Source: Daucus carota subsp. sativus
Taxonomy: Eukaryota; Streptophyta; Magnoliopsida; Apiales; Apiaceae
NCBI RefSeq assembly: GCF_001625215.2
Contig: NC_030383.2
Location: 5,034,779-5,098,778 of the forward strand
Direction of reading: 5' to 3'
Length of the DNA stretch: 64,000 bases
Shown here: positions 43,748 to 55,300 of the stretch, one piece after another
Layout: every line of letters starts with the position of its first letter
Numbering within the stretch: the first letter of the stretch is position 1
Position numbers and translations under genes: made by a program
Notes under the pieces: model-generated
Told to the model about the DNA's origin: nothing
What the model saw: the letters and a program-made list of their open reading frames with translations, nothing else
Databases searched by the model: none

Positions 43748-46700
43748 TCACCACTCATCATCAAGGCTCGCACGATGAAAACACAAAACGGTGCAAACAA
43801 AAATGAGAAATGACGTGAATTCGATTAACATAGCCCCAGTTTCAATTAACCCTGCATGCCTAAGAATAATGGGAATAGCCATACTTCCCACTGTCGATGC
43901 CCCTGTTAAAAACTTGGCTGCATCAACCCATCTGCCATAACATAATCCAACAAAGAGAAGAAAATTACATCACTCAGACATGTTGATAAGATAAGAGAAA
44001 AGACTTATATGAACTGCAAGTTAACATCTACCAATCCTGCCAGACATTTTTTTGGGTTACACTAGACAACTCTTGGATCACTACATGACGACAGATGAAA
44101 TAATAGGATTAGCATATACTGAAACTCTGATATAATTGGGATCAATCACACATCTAGAAACATACACCAAAAATGCAAATTTCACCATCTCGTTGCACAG
44201 AAGCCAATGTCCATGCGAGACATATTAAAGGGCAAACGGAGGCGCTGTATACACTAAAGTCACTAATATGATCAGTAAATGACACCACCCTCGAAATAAA
44301 TGGATTTTTTTACGAGCTTCCATTGTGTCGTCGGAGATGGAGGAATTGACTTGTTAGCTATCTATATCCAACACACATTTCAGAAAAGTTCACACACTTC
44401 TTTACTCTTGTTACTAAATCATGATCTCATATTTTAACAAAATAATAATCTTCGACTGACATATATATATATATATATATATATGATAGAAATATACTAG
44501 ATTTCACATCTTTAAAGAATATAATTTGTCAATGAAGCAAAAGTATTGAAAGACTTACCCCCCACCATCTCGACTAGTTAGAAATTGAGTGGACCCACCC
44601 CCAAAGAACATACAAGGCATTGGCACCAAAATATACACTAGAGCTGCAATGAGACATCAATAAGCATCATTAATCCTTTCACACATTCTCAGTTGTAAGT
44701 GCAACAAAAACAACATTCGATAACTACACTTACCAGATAGCATTGGCCACCAGTTGCTGTACAATGCACAAGCCTGTAAGATTCAAAAAAGGGGCTCATA
44801 AATATGAATGCATTATAATATTAAGTCTTCAAAACTACAATAGTTGAAGATCAGAGGACCTGAAGTTCCTATAGTACAGCTTAAAAGCAATTTCTGTTAG
44901 GAGTTGTCCCACATCGGTTGTGGGAGGGGCAGAAAGCTAGAATATAAGCCGCTAGAACAACTCCAATTAGAACGAGGCCTTTTGGGTAGTGCCCAAAAAC
45001 AAAGCCGTGCGGGCTAGGACCAAAGCGGGCAATATCGTACTATTGTGGAGTTAGGCTCGCTTAGCAGGCCCAACAAGTGGTATCAGAGCGAGGTTAGAAC
45101 GGTCGGTAACAATCTCAAGTGGGCTCCAGAATGGGCCTGGGAAGAGGCAGATGGGCTACCCAGAATGGGCTTAAGGATAAAGGTAGGTGGGTCATTCCAG
45201 TTTGGGCCCAGGGGGAGCGAGATAGCCAGACGGACTTCCAGTATGGGTTTAAGGGGGAGCCCGATCGCACAACTGGAGGCAGAATTCGACAGGTGTCGAG
45301 CCCGATGTGTGAAGGGGGAGATTGTTAGGAGTTGTCCCACATCGGTTGTGGGAGGGGCAGAAAGCTAGAATATAAGCCGCCAGAACAACTCCAATTAGAA
45401 CGAGGCCTTTTGGGTAGTGCCCAAAAACAAAGCCGTGCGGGCTAGGACCAAAGCGGACAATATCGTACTATTGTAGAGTTAGGCTTGCTTAGCAGGCCCA
45501 ACAATTTCTCCCAGCTCATACACGTTATTTTATTTTTTACGTTATTTTATTTTTTCTTAAAATTTTCTGTCAAAAAAAAAAAAAATTCTTAAAATTTGGG
45601 AGGGAGGAGGAAGATCAGTGCTTTGCTTTGTATTACTTTTTCCTTTTTCTCTATAACCCTACCATATATGGGGACTTGCATTTTGGTGGACGAACTCCTA
45701 CACCTTCCTACTGGTTTTACTCTTGTAACAGTCTCGGTAATTAAAAATGCTTTGTTATTTACCAAGAAGATCTTTCCCCAAGCATACCACCTCACCCTTT
45801 TTACACGAGGAAGCCTTGTCAAAGACAAAAGGGTGGGCATATGTTTTCAAATAACAAAAACAAATGATTTGTTCATTGACATGGAAAAAAGAGTTACCAA
45901 CTGTATACAGCAAGCATGGTGTGTCTGTATGGGGGAATGATAATAGGATCTAGAACAAATATGGTAGGGCAGCTTAGCAAATCAAGTAATAAAAATAATG
46001 CATTATTATGGCGGAAAACGGGCATGCCATTACTTGTTTCAACATTAGGAAATGAGATTTGGACTAAAACCAGGTTGAGGGCATATTTAGTCAATAGCTG
46101 GAATGTTCCAAGCTGAAGTTCTCCAATTCACAAATCAATAGCATTCTTGATAACTAAGTTCTTAAGGTAATAGAAAATACCCAGTCATTCTGTTGACTAA
46201 CTTCTAAAGAACATGAACTTTTACAACTGAAAATCAATAAGCTCATTCCTTTGTTGGAGAGGGAAGCAGTAGCATTAGAATAACTATATTCTTTTTCATG
46301 AAAGAACCACAGTTGTCGCAGTGTCAAATTTAATTACCAAATGGAAATAAAGAGACATGCACCTGCCACTATGCTAAAAACTTACCAATATCTGCAGGAG
46401 TATGCTGGATGAAAACATAAAAGCAAGTCCAGCCAGCCTGCATAAAAGTACTATTCAGAGTTCATGATAAAACTAAAGCAGAAAGAACCAACCAATCTAG
46501 GATAACAAACTTACACTGTAGGTGGCAACGGAGCATCATCGAGGAGTTACACAAACCAACACACCAGGACATAAGATAGTCAGTATCAAATATGCACAAT
46601 AAATTTGTCAAAAATATTAAATACACAGTCATGTACCAGTACCAATAATGCAACTATGTCTAACACCATAAGTACAGAAGTTAATAACCTAAACTGGTAG

Positions 46701-47941
46701 TGTCCAACATTAAAAAATAACCAGTTTGTATATAACTACTTAGACTAGGTTGTATGAGAAGCTAACAAGATTAAAGCATATTAACATCGGTACATTCCTT
46801 TTGATTTATCCTAATTTACAAGAACTTTATTGTAAACTTGCTTGGATGTTTTAAATTATGTTCATAAGAAATGAACGAAAACAGACGTTGCGCACACCAT
46901 TAAGATTAGTTCAGATAATCAAGTCAGCATTGTAACCTCATGCGATATGAGAAACTTCCTTGGCCTAAGTAACATTATTGCTTCATCTTTATGCATGAAC
47001 TGTCATGACTAGTCAAAAAGTGCATTTGTACACTTGTGTTTGTCTTACAAATCTTTTCAAATAAAGGCACTTCCTAAGGATACTAATTAGTCATCCAATA
47101 TAGATGGTGTTATAAATCAAACCTTATAAGAAGGTAAAAAACTCCATCCAGAAAACTTTCAAACTGAGCAACCCTAAACAAGCTTCTACATTCTTAGAGC
47201 TACCAGCTGGTGCACTTAAAATCACAACCGTAACCGGTAACCCAAAAGATGATGCATGAAAAACATGACATCATAACATTTCCAGTTGACTATGCAAAGG
47301 CACATGCACGGATCACTGTTTTGCAAGTGTTAAACCGGATTTATCATTATATATGTTCCAAGTCAATTTATCACTAAATACCGACTCCTATTTGACCAAG
47401 CACCGAGAACCACAAGGCCCACACCCTAAAGAGCTTGTACTTCAGCAAAAACATGGCACAATAGTATATTCCCCAATATGCAATTTACCAAATTATGCTG
47501 CTATCACATAACAAAACAGTAAATACTGTATGGTGAGCAGAAAACTTGTTATCAATCACGGTAATTCTCAATTCTGATATCCTGCATCACCCATAACTTA
47601 TACGCACAGAGTAATGTTATCAAACCCCAATTACAGTAACTTTATCTCGACCCCAACCCAACTGCAAAACTCAAATTCTAGGGATAAAGAAGTACTCAAA
47701 AACCCTATTGTAGAGCTCAATTGAGCCTCAATCAAACATCAAACAAACATGATGACATCAATTTACTGGTACACCACTTTTATTACTACTATTCTAACAT
47801 CAAATTACCCAATATTCTTCAAATTAATAACTAGGCAGAATTATCTTGATACTAAAATTAAATACAACAGAATTACACAAGAGTTCAAGTCATAACATAT
47901 ACATGTGTATATCAATTAGTACCTTCGATAGTCATCGCCAT
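43748..47941 (-). CDS. VPS55: VPS55 / LEPROT-family membrane protein, complete, six exons including one of a single nucleotide
   Basis: Minus-strand exons are 47923-47941, 46515 (one nucleotide), 46386-46437, 44734-44773, 44559-44643 and 43748-43931, in all 381 nt and 126 residues. The protein reads MAMTIEVLAG, LAFMFSSSILLQILACALYS, NWWPMLSALVYILVPMPCMF, FGGGSTQFLTSRDGGGW, KFLTGASTVGSMAIPIIL, and ends with HRASLDDEW. Four membrane segments fit the Vps55/LEPROT family, which acts with Vps68-type partners in endosome-to-vacuole transport. Directly joining 47923 to 46437 would shift the frame. Inserting the T at 46515, which sits between a CCTACAG acceptor and a GTAAGT donor, restores it and gives an N-terminus of family length. 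The intron between exons 3 and 4 carries a TRIM. Confidence 0.88.
44895..45503 (+). mobile_element. TRIM (terminal-repeat retrotransposon in miniature, 609 bp) in a VPS55 intron
   Basis: Two direct LTRs of 181 bp (44895-45075 and 45323-45503) start TGTTAGGAGTTGTCCCACAT and end GCAGGCCCAACA. They differ at about four sites, all transitions. The 5-bp flanks ATTTC (44890-44894 and 45504-45508) are a target duplication. Just inside the left LTR, TGGTATCAGAGC at 45078 matches the usual primer site for initiator methionine tRNA, and a purine run (GAAGGGGGAGA) precedes the right LTR. There is no real coding capacity; the open frame at 45045-45368 is a by-product. It depends on other elements for enzymes. 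Confidence 0.95.
46515..46515 (-). other. VPS55: Single-nucleotide exon of VPS55
   Basis: On the minus strand the context is GCCACCTACAG-T-GTAAGTTTG. The roughly 90 bp before this acceptor contain no other AG, as is usual between a branch point and a true acceptor. The T joins G from exon 1 and G from exon 3 to make a Val codon. The following intron (46438-46514) is 77 bp with GTAAGT and GCAG ends. Confidence 0.75.
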
Positions 47942-48926
47942 GTCGGGAGAGTCCAACAGAACAAAGGGGCCGTGTGTGTGTAAATATATTATATATATTA
48001 TATGTATGAATATATGTAAGTAGATCGGTGATGAATAAGTGGAGTTTTGTAAGTAGGAAACTCGCTTGTGCAAGAATGATAGCTGGTTCGCTTTATGATT
48101 GAAGAAAGAATCATTCAACTAGATGTGTATAAATTTATTTATTTATGTGAAATACATAATCATCTTCAAGACTTCAATCGCTTGATACTCTGAATACATT
48201 ATATTCCAATTTGTTTTTTCTTATTTATATTTTAAATATTTATTGAAATTATAGCATTCAGTTATTTTTATGATATTTATTATTTGTAATGTATTATTTT
48301 ATTAGATATTTCATCAAGGAGATCTCGGTTAAATTTTTTAAATGACTTGTTTTAAATGAATTTTCGATTTCACCTTCCTCGTCCTTTAAAAATTATAATA
48401 TATTCATAATTTTTCTTTTTAATTACGAGCTTGTTGACTCTTTTCCTCTATCATTTTAAATAGTTTTATTATTTCATTATTTGTATGAACTCGTTATGTT
48501 TTTTATATATTGTATTTTTTCAAAATAGGTGAATGGGAAAAAAAATGGCTACCCTCTTATGGGTATTTTTTTTATTGAACATTCAAATTTTATTCTCTAC
48601 GTATTTCAAATTATTTGTGTTTGTCGTGGAGTTAGATGCTAAACTCTGTTAAATAAAAGAAACTCATCACATCAGCTATTATATTCGGATATATTCTTTT
48701 ACACGAGAAAGTTTTGGGATAGCAAGAAAAAAGAAAAAAACCATCTGTTAATATCTCTTGATAATTTACTATCAACGACTCTTTGTATAATTAAATTAAA
48801 TTACTAAGAACTCACCTGAGATCATCAATATTTATTTTTATTAATAAGAATAGATGGTATCAATATTGATATTGAATATATTAAAAATAATTGATTATAC
48901 TCTCTCATTCTATTTAAGTGTTTATA

Positions 48927-48957
<31 letters not shown>

Positions 48958-49364
48958 TTGAACACGAAATTTAAGAAAATATGTAAACAAAAATGAAAAA
49001 AATGTGAAAAATAAGAATGATTACAGCACTTACCAAAAGGACCAATCACAATAATAACAACAAAAATAAAAAGGTGTTACTAGATTTGTCAGATTTTGAA
49101 ACTCATATTTCTATAATTATAACTTTCTAATAAATGCATGTGTATGAAAGTTAATTTTTTATATAACAAAAATTCTAATTTCTTTTATTTTTATTATTTG
49201 ATTTGATATAAAGTGATAATATTTCTATTTTAGAATTTTAAGTTAAACAAGAGTATAATGATTTGTTTAAATATAACGCTTAAATCATGTGAAAAATTGT
49301 GTAAACTAGCCCCGCCCCGCCCCAACCAAAACCAAACAGAGCTCAGTTCGTTTTGATCAATTTG
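47942..49364. other. Shared upstream region of VPS55 and the RRM gene
   Basis: The two genes are divergent, so this AT-rich stretch should contain both promoters. It includes a long TA run near 48925-48950. No gene is supported. Confidence 0.5.
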
Positions 49365-52300
49365 ATGGCGGCGGCGTTGATGATGAAAAGACTGTCGGCA
49401 TCGGGCAGATTAAAGAACACAGGCACTTTTATTACATACTTAAACCCTAACTCAAGCAACGCCCCCCTTTTCATTTCTCGCCGAGGTATTGCTTCCAAGC
49501 TTTTCGTCGGAGGTACCTATTCATTTCTTTAACTCCTTATGTTAATTAATTTGTACGATGTTTAACACCATAGTTATTACAAAACTAAAACGACTTCTTT
49601 AAATTGTTTTAATTTTATCTAAAGCACTTTAAATGTTTTCTTTTCAAATTTATATATTTAAATGTTTTAATTGTTTTAATTTTATCTAAAGCACTTTCCT
49701 TGTTCACAATTTTAATGTTTTCTTTTCAAATTTAAATATTGTAATTGTTGTAGGGAGTCACAGTGAAAATCACAGCAACAATGTATAGAGCAGTTATATT
49801 ATATAAACAAGAGTAGGCCAACGAAACCACAACAATATAGCATGCACGAAGATCGTATATACAATAATCAGTGACTGATAAATTACGAGAAAAGAAGAGA
49901 AAGGCGCACCTTACACCGTCACTAGAATTAGTATAAAGAACAGCTGAGTCGCCTAGCCCTTCGATGAAGACTAGACTGTTCTTGAAGTGATTATTGCCCC
50001 ACTACGCTGTGATGGGTAGTCGCAATATCGCTCCCAGGATAAAACAGCACAGACCGAACCGCTCACAGACACGAGTACGATCAACAGCGATCAACACCTC
50101 AGTTCGCCCGAGAACATTATGTATATGTGTATATATCGGAGCAGAGGGTGAGAGAGTAAGAGAGAAGAATGAGAATGGTGTTTTTTTTTCCCGTGCTCCA
50201 ACTCAAGTGTCGAGGCTCACTATTTATAGTGAGACCAAGCCACCAACACACTGTCCAGATTCATCTGTCCAGGTTCAATGAATCTGTATCTGTCAGACAT
50301 TCTGACCAGATTCATTTGTCCAGGTTCAATGAATCTGTATCTGTCAGACATTCTGACCAGATTCATTTGTCCAGGTTCAATGAATCTGTATCTGTCAGAT
50401 ATACTGACCAGATTCATTTGTCCAGGTTCAATGAATCAGTATCTGTCAGATATATTGACCAGATTCATTTGTCCAGGTTCAATGAATCTGTATCTATCAG
50501 ATATACTGACCAGATTCATTTGTCCAGATTAAATGAATCACATTCTCATTTCAAGCTCTTTCAAGCCACTGTATTCAACTCTATTTCTCAATGGATTTCA
50601 CTAAGAAAATGTCCCGGAAATTACATCAAGAACATATTAAAAAAATATGCTTTAAACTTTCCATTTTCTAACAATCCCCCACAAATCCATATAGATATGC
50701 ATATTAGTCCTCATCATGACTTGTTTTTCAGAGTAGGTACCCTTCCGGGTTTGAACCCTCCTAAGTCCCCTACTTCGATGGCTACCGGATATAGATGGAT
50801 TGTTTCACCTTGAATCTCTATCCGTTGGGTGTAACCACACTCCATAGACGACGACAAGTCAAAGGCTATGGTGCCGATCTACGGCTTTGAGACATTAATG
50901 GTCGTGTCTCGATCCTGTTCGTCGAATGTTTCAAGGAATAACCCTTTCCTCTAATTGCGACCTCACAATTACATTCGCTTAGCTGGGCATCTCCAGAGAT
51001 GTACTGCAACCATCTCGTCAAATGACTTGACCCCATTCAGAGTTCTAAAACTCTTGCTATACTTGCAGTGTCAGTACCTTTTAGGTTTGCAGGGGATAGA
51101 CTCAGATGCATGAGTATCTACATTGTAGTTAAAGGTACTACCGATCCACCCTTACAGCTTGTTTACCACATTGAATACACTTTGAGGGATCTCCTCTCAG
51201 ATGTATTGGGTTCCCGCTGTAGATGAATCATGATGGGTTATCAGTCCCATCCCCAACCTTGACTTAAGGACAACAGCATGCTCAAGCCCTTTAGTCAGTG
51301 GATCAGCTATGTTATCTTGAGTTCCAATGAACTCAATAGCAATAGTCCGATCAGACACCAAACCCCTTATAGACTTAAGTCTAACTTGGATGTGTCTCTT
51401 TGTTTTAGCATTATACTTGACACTTCTGATCTTGTCGATAGTTGTACGGCTATCACAATGAACAGAAATTGCCGGTAGCGGACGACTTACTACAGGTAAC
51501 ACAGACATGAGTCCATGCAACCATTCAGCCTCCGTACCCGTGGCATCCAATGCACACAACTCGGCCTCAAACGTAGACCGAGTTACTATAGTCTGTCTAG
51601 TCGACTTCCAGGATACTGCTCCACCCGCAAGGGTAAACAGATATCCAGTCACTCCATTGGAACCAGACTTCTTAGCTATCCAACTTGCATCACTATATCC
51701 CTCAAGCACACTCGGATATCTCCTGTAGTGCAACCCAAGATATATGGTGCCTTTCAGATATCTAAGTACTCTATCTAGAGCATCCCAATGAGTTCTGTTT
51801 GGACAGCTTGTATATCTTGCTAACTTAGACACAGAATATGTTATATCTGGTCTAGTACCATTAGCAAGATATTGCAAACTACCAATAATCTGAGAATATC
51901 TTAACTGAGACACAGGTACACCTGAAGCATTCTTGATAAGAGCAACTTTTGGATCATATGGTGTACTAGCAATTCTACAATTTGAATAACCATACTTCTC
52001 AAGTATAGATTTCTCTATATAATGAGATTGTGACAAGGTTATTCCCTCAGTTGACTGAGTCAACTTGAGTCCAAGAATCACATTCGCCTCACCCATGTCC
52101 TTCATTTCAAAGTGTTTTTTCAAGAAATTCTTTGTCTCGTTAATAATCTCAATATTGGTTCCAAACAGTAGTATATCATCCACATACAAGCACAACACAA
52201 TATGTTCATTTCCTTTAACCTTATAGTAGACACACTTGTCATTATCATTAACTATAAAATCAAAAGTCAAAACAGTGTCATCAAACTTTTTGTGCCAGTC

Positions 52301-55300
52301 TCTAGGTGCTTGTTTCAAGCCGTAGATGGATTTGACTAACTTACATACTTTGCTCTCATTGCCAGATGCAACAAATCCCTCAGGCTGATCCATATAAATC
52401 TCTTCTTCAAGATCACCATGAAGAAAAGCTGTCTTTACATCCATTTGATGGATGATAAGACCATGTACGGAAGCCAATGCTACAAGCATTCGGATCGTTG
52501 TCAATCTTGCAACAGGAGAGTATGTATCGAAGTAGTCAATACCTTCTCTTTGCCTAAAACCCTTAGCAACCAATCTGGCTTTATACTTATCTATTGAGCC
52601 ATCTGGTTTCATCTTCCTTTTGAAGATCCACCTACATCCTATAGTAGAACACCCAGGAGGGAGGTCAACCAACTCCCATGTTCCGTTAGAAACAATAGAG
52701 TCAATTTCACTCTTCACAGCGCCTTTCCAGTGCCTAGATTCCGAAGAATCCATGGCTTGTCGGAAAGTCAAAGGTTCGTCTTCGACATTGTAAGTGATAA
52801 AATCACTTCCAAAGTCCTTAACTACCTTTGCACGCTTGCTCCTTCTAGGTTCCTCAACTTCATTAGGAGTAGAGCTACTAGTAGGATCTGCCCCCACATT
52901 TGTCATCTTTTCCACATGATCGGGAATAGAACTAGATGTGTGAGTAGGATCAACACTAGAAGAACTTTGAGGTATACCAGTCTTCATAGGGAAGACATCC
53001 TCAAAGAATGTTGCATCACGAAACTCAACTATCGTGTTTGCCACTATACCATCTATGTCAGATTTTAATACTAAAAATCTCATAGCTGTAGTGGTTTCGA
53101 GATAGCCCAGAAAGATACAATCAACAGTTTTCGGCCCTAGTTTCTTTCTCTTCTGTTCAGGGACAAGTACCTTAGCAAGGCACCCCCACACACGAAGATA
53201 CTTTAGACTAGTTTTCCTGCCTTTCCATAATTCGTAAGGTGTCTTGTCCATATGTTTTAGAGGGACTCTATTCAGAATATGGCAAGCCGTATTCAGAGCC
53301 TCCCCCCACATGTACTTAGGCAACCCCGAATTAATCAACATACTGTTAATCATATCTTTAAAAGTTCTGTTCTTTCGTTCTGCCACCCCATTAGACTCAG
53401 GTGTATATGGTGGAGTCACCTCATGAATTATACCATTGCTCTTGCAAAATTCATTAAAGGTGTTTCCCGTATATTCACCACCTCTATCAGATCTCAAACG
53501 TTTAAGTACTTTACCAGTTTGTGTTTCAACTTCAGTTTTAAATCTAATGAATTTTTCAAGTGCTTCATCTTTATGTTTAAGCAAATAAACATAACAATAT
53601 CTACTACAATCATCTATAAAGGTAATGAAATATCTACAGTGTTCCTTAGTCAACACACCACCAAATTCACATATGTCTGAGTGTACTAAATCTAACAAGT
53701 CAGAATCCCTAACAACACTATGAAAAGGTTTCCTTGTTAGTTTAGCTGTCACACATACTTGACATTTAGTTTTCTTATCAATGGCATGCTTTGGAATCAA
53801 CTCTAAGTTCATCATATTCTTTAGAGCACCAAAATTTAAATGACCAAGCCTAGAGTGCCACAGATCGGATGATTCAATATTATTAACAGAAGGAGAAGCA
53901 ATATCATTAATAAAACCGCCTAAAACAGGCTCCACATTTATTAAAAACAAGCCGTCTGACAAGTAGCCCTTGCCAAAAAACACACCAGTCTGAGTAATAA
54001 CTACTTTATTACACTTTAAAGAAAGTTCAAAGCCATTTTTAACTAAACAACTTCCACTAATAATATTTCTACGAATCTCGGGAACATGATGAACTCTAGT
54101 AAGGGATAGAACACGCCCTGAAGCAAACTTCAGGTCCACGTTTCCTATTCCACAAACTTGAGCCGCACTAGCATTCCCCATCGTCACTGTCATCCCATGA
54201 GCCTGTTGATAAGATACAAACAGAGTAATATCAGCACAAATGTGCACATTAGCTCCCGTATCAATCAACCACTCATTAGACAGATAAGTGGAAAATAGTT
54301 CAGGGTTGTACTTAACATACCCGTCATTGGTTTCAGAAGCAACAGCCTCACCAACAACCATGTTAAGCACAGGCCCATCAGTGGTTCCAAGCACAGTATT
54401 TGCTTGTGCTACCACCTCAGCTTTCTTTGCTTTCTTTACAGGACAGTCCTTACTCCAATGACCAACCTGTCCACAAGACCAACATGGTTTGTTGGCCTTT
54501 GATTTCTTAGCCTTGCCCTTGTCAGTTTTGGGCTTAGTGTTCACCTTCTTAGCGACAGACTTTCTTTTCTGTCCCACAGTCACTACATTGACCTTCGAGC
54601 TACCAGATTCAGTTGGCATCACATGTCCCTGTTTGGACTTGTGCTGCTCCTGCACAGAGATGTCCAGCATCAGGCTAGTCCAAGTGATCTCTCCCTTCTG
54701 CCTTTTCAGGGAGAGTGCAAACTCTTCCCAAGACTTAGGGAGTTTTTCAATCACAGACATAACCAAAAACTTTTCAGGAAGGTCCATTCCGGACTCCTTC
54801 AAAGCATGCACCAACGTCTCAAACTCATGCACCTGCTCAGTCATGGATTTTGTATCCACCAGTTTGAAGTCCAGGAACTTAGCCACAGAATACTTTTCCA
54901 ACCCTTGCGAGTCAGTATTGTGTGTCTGATCAAGTTTCTCCCACAAGGTCTTAGCAGTGTAGGAGTCAGATGAGTAAACATCGAACAGAATGTTCGTTAA
55001 GGCTGCTAGAATAGCAGCCCTAGCCACCCCATCCTTTTCCTCCCACATAGCATAGGCCTTAAGGGTTTCAGCCTTTTCCTGTACCACAACTGGTTTCTCA
55101 TACTGCAACACCGGCCATAGACCCTTAACCGTAAGCCACAGTTTCATCTTTTTCTGCCAGCGAGAAAAAGAAACTCCCCCACCGAATTTATCAGGAATAC
55201 CTGATAAATCAATGGGCTGTGGAAAACGATACGTAGTCCAATCGATGTTACTAGTAACACCAGACCCAGAACCAGCACCACCACCAACAACAGAATCCGC

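Larger units (their letters stand above)
49749..50673 (-). repeat. 3' LTR of the Copia element
   Basis: 925 bp, equal in length and apparently in sequence to the LTR at 55356-56280. It contains the 51-bp tandem repeats, a TATAAATA box at 50221-50228 (minus strand) and the leader segment complementary to the priming site. Confidence 0.95.

Noticed and set aside
45045-45368. 107-residue open frame over the TRIM
   Set aside because: It spans LTR, primer site and internal region of a non-coding retroelement and resembles no protein.
46462-46653. Open frame whose part MMLRCHLQ might serve as the VPS55 start exon
   Set aside because: Spliced at GTAAGT it leaves one spare base, but the next exon needs two, so the frame would shift. 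The exon at 47923-47941 plus the single base at 46515 fits instead.
50262-50545. Regular 51-bp repeats resembling an array
   Set aside because: They are contiguous tandem repeats inside a plant LTR, without distinct spacers, and cannot be a CRISPR array.
50169-50813. Open frames of 65-214 residues in the Copia LTRs (and the same at 55776-56582)
   Set aside because: They follow from the 51-bp repeats, run antisense to the element and end in unrelated sequence at different points in the two copies.
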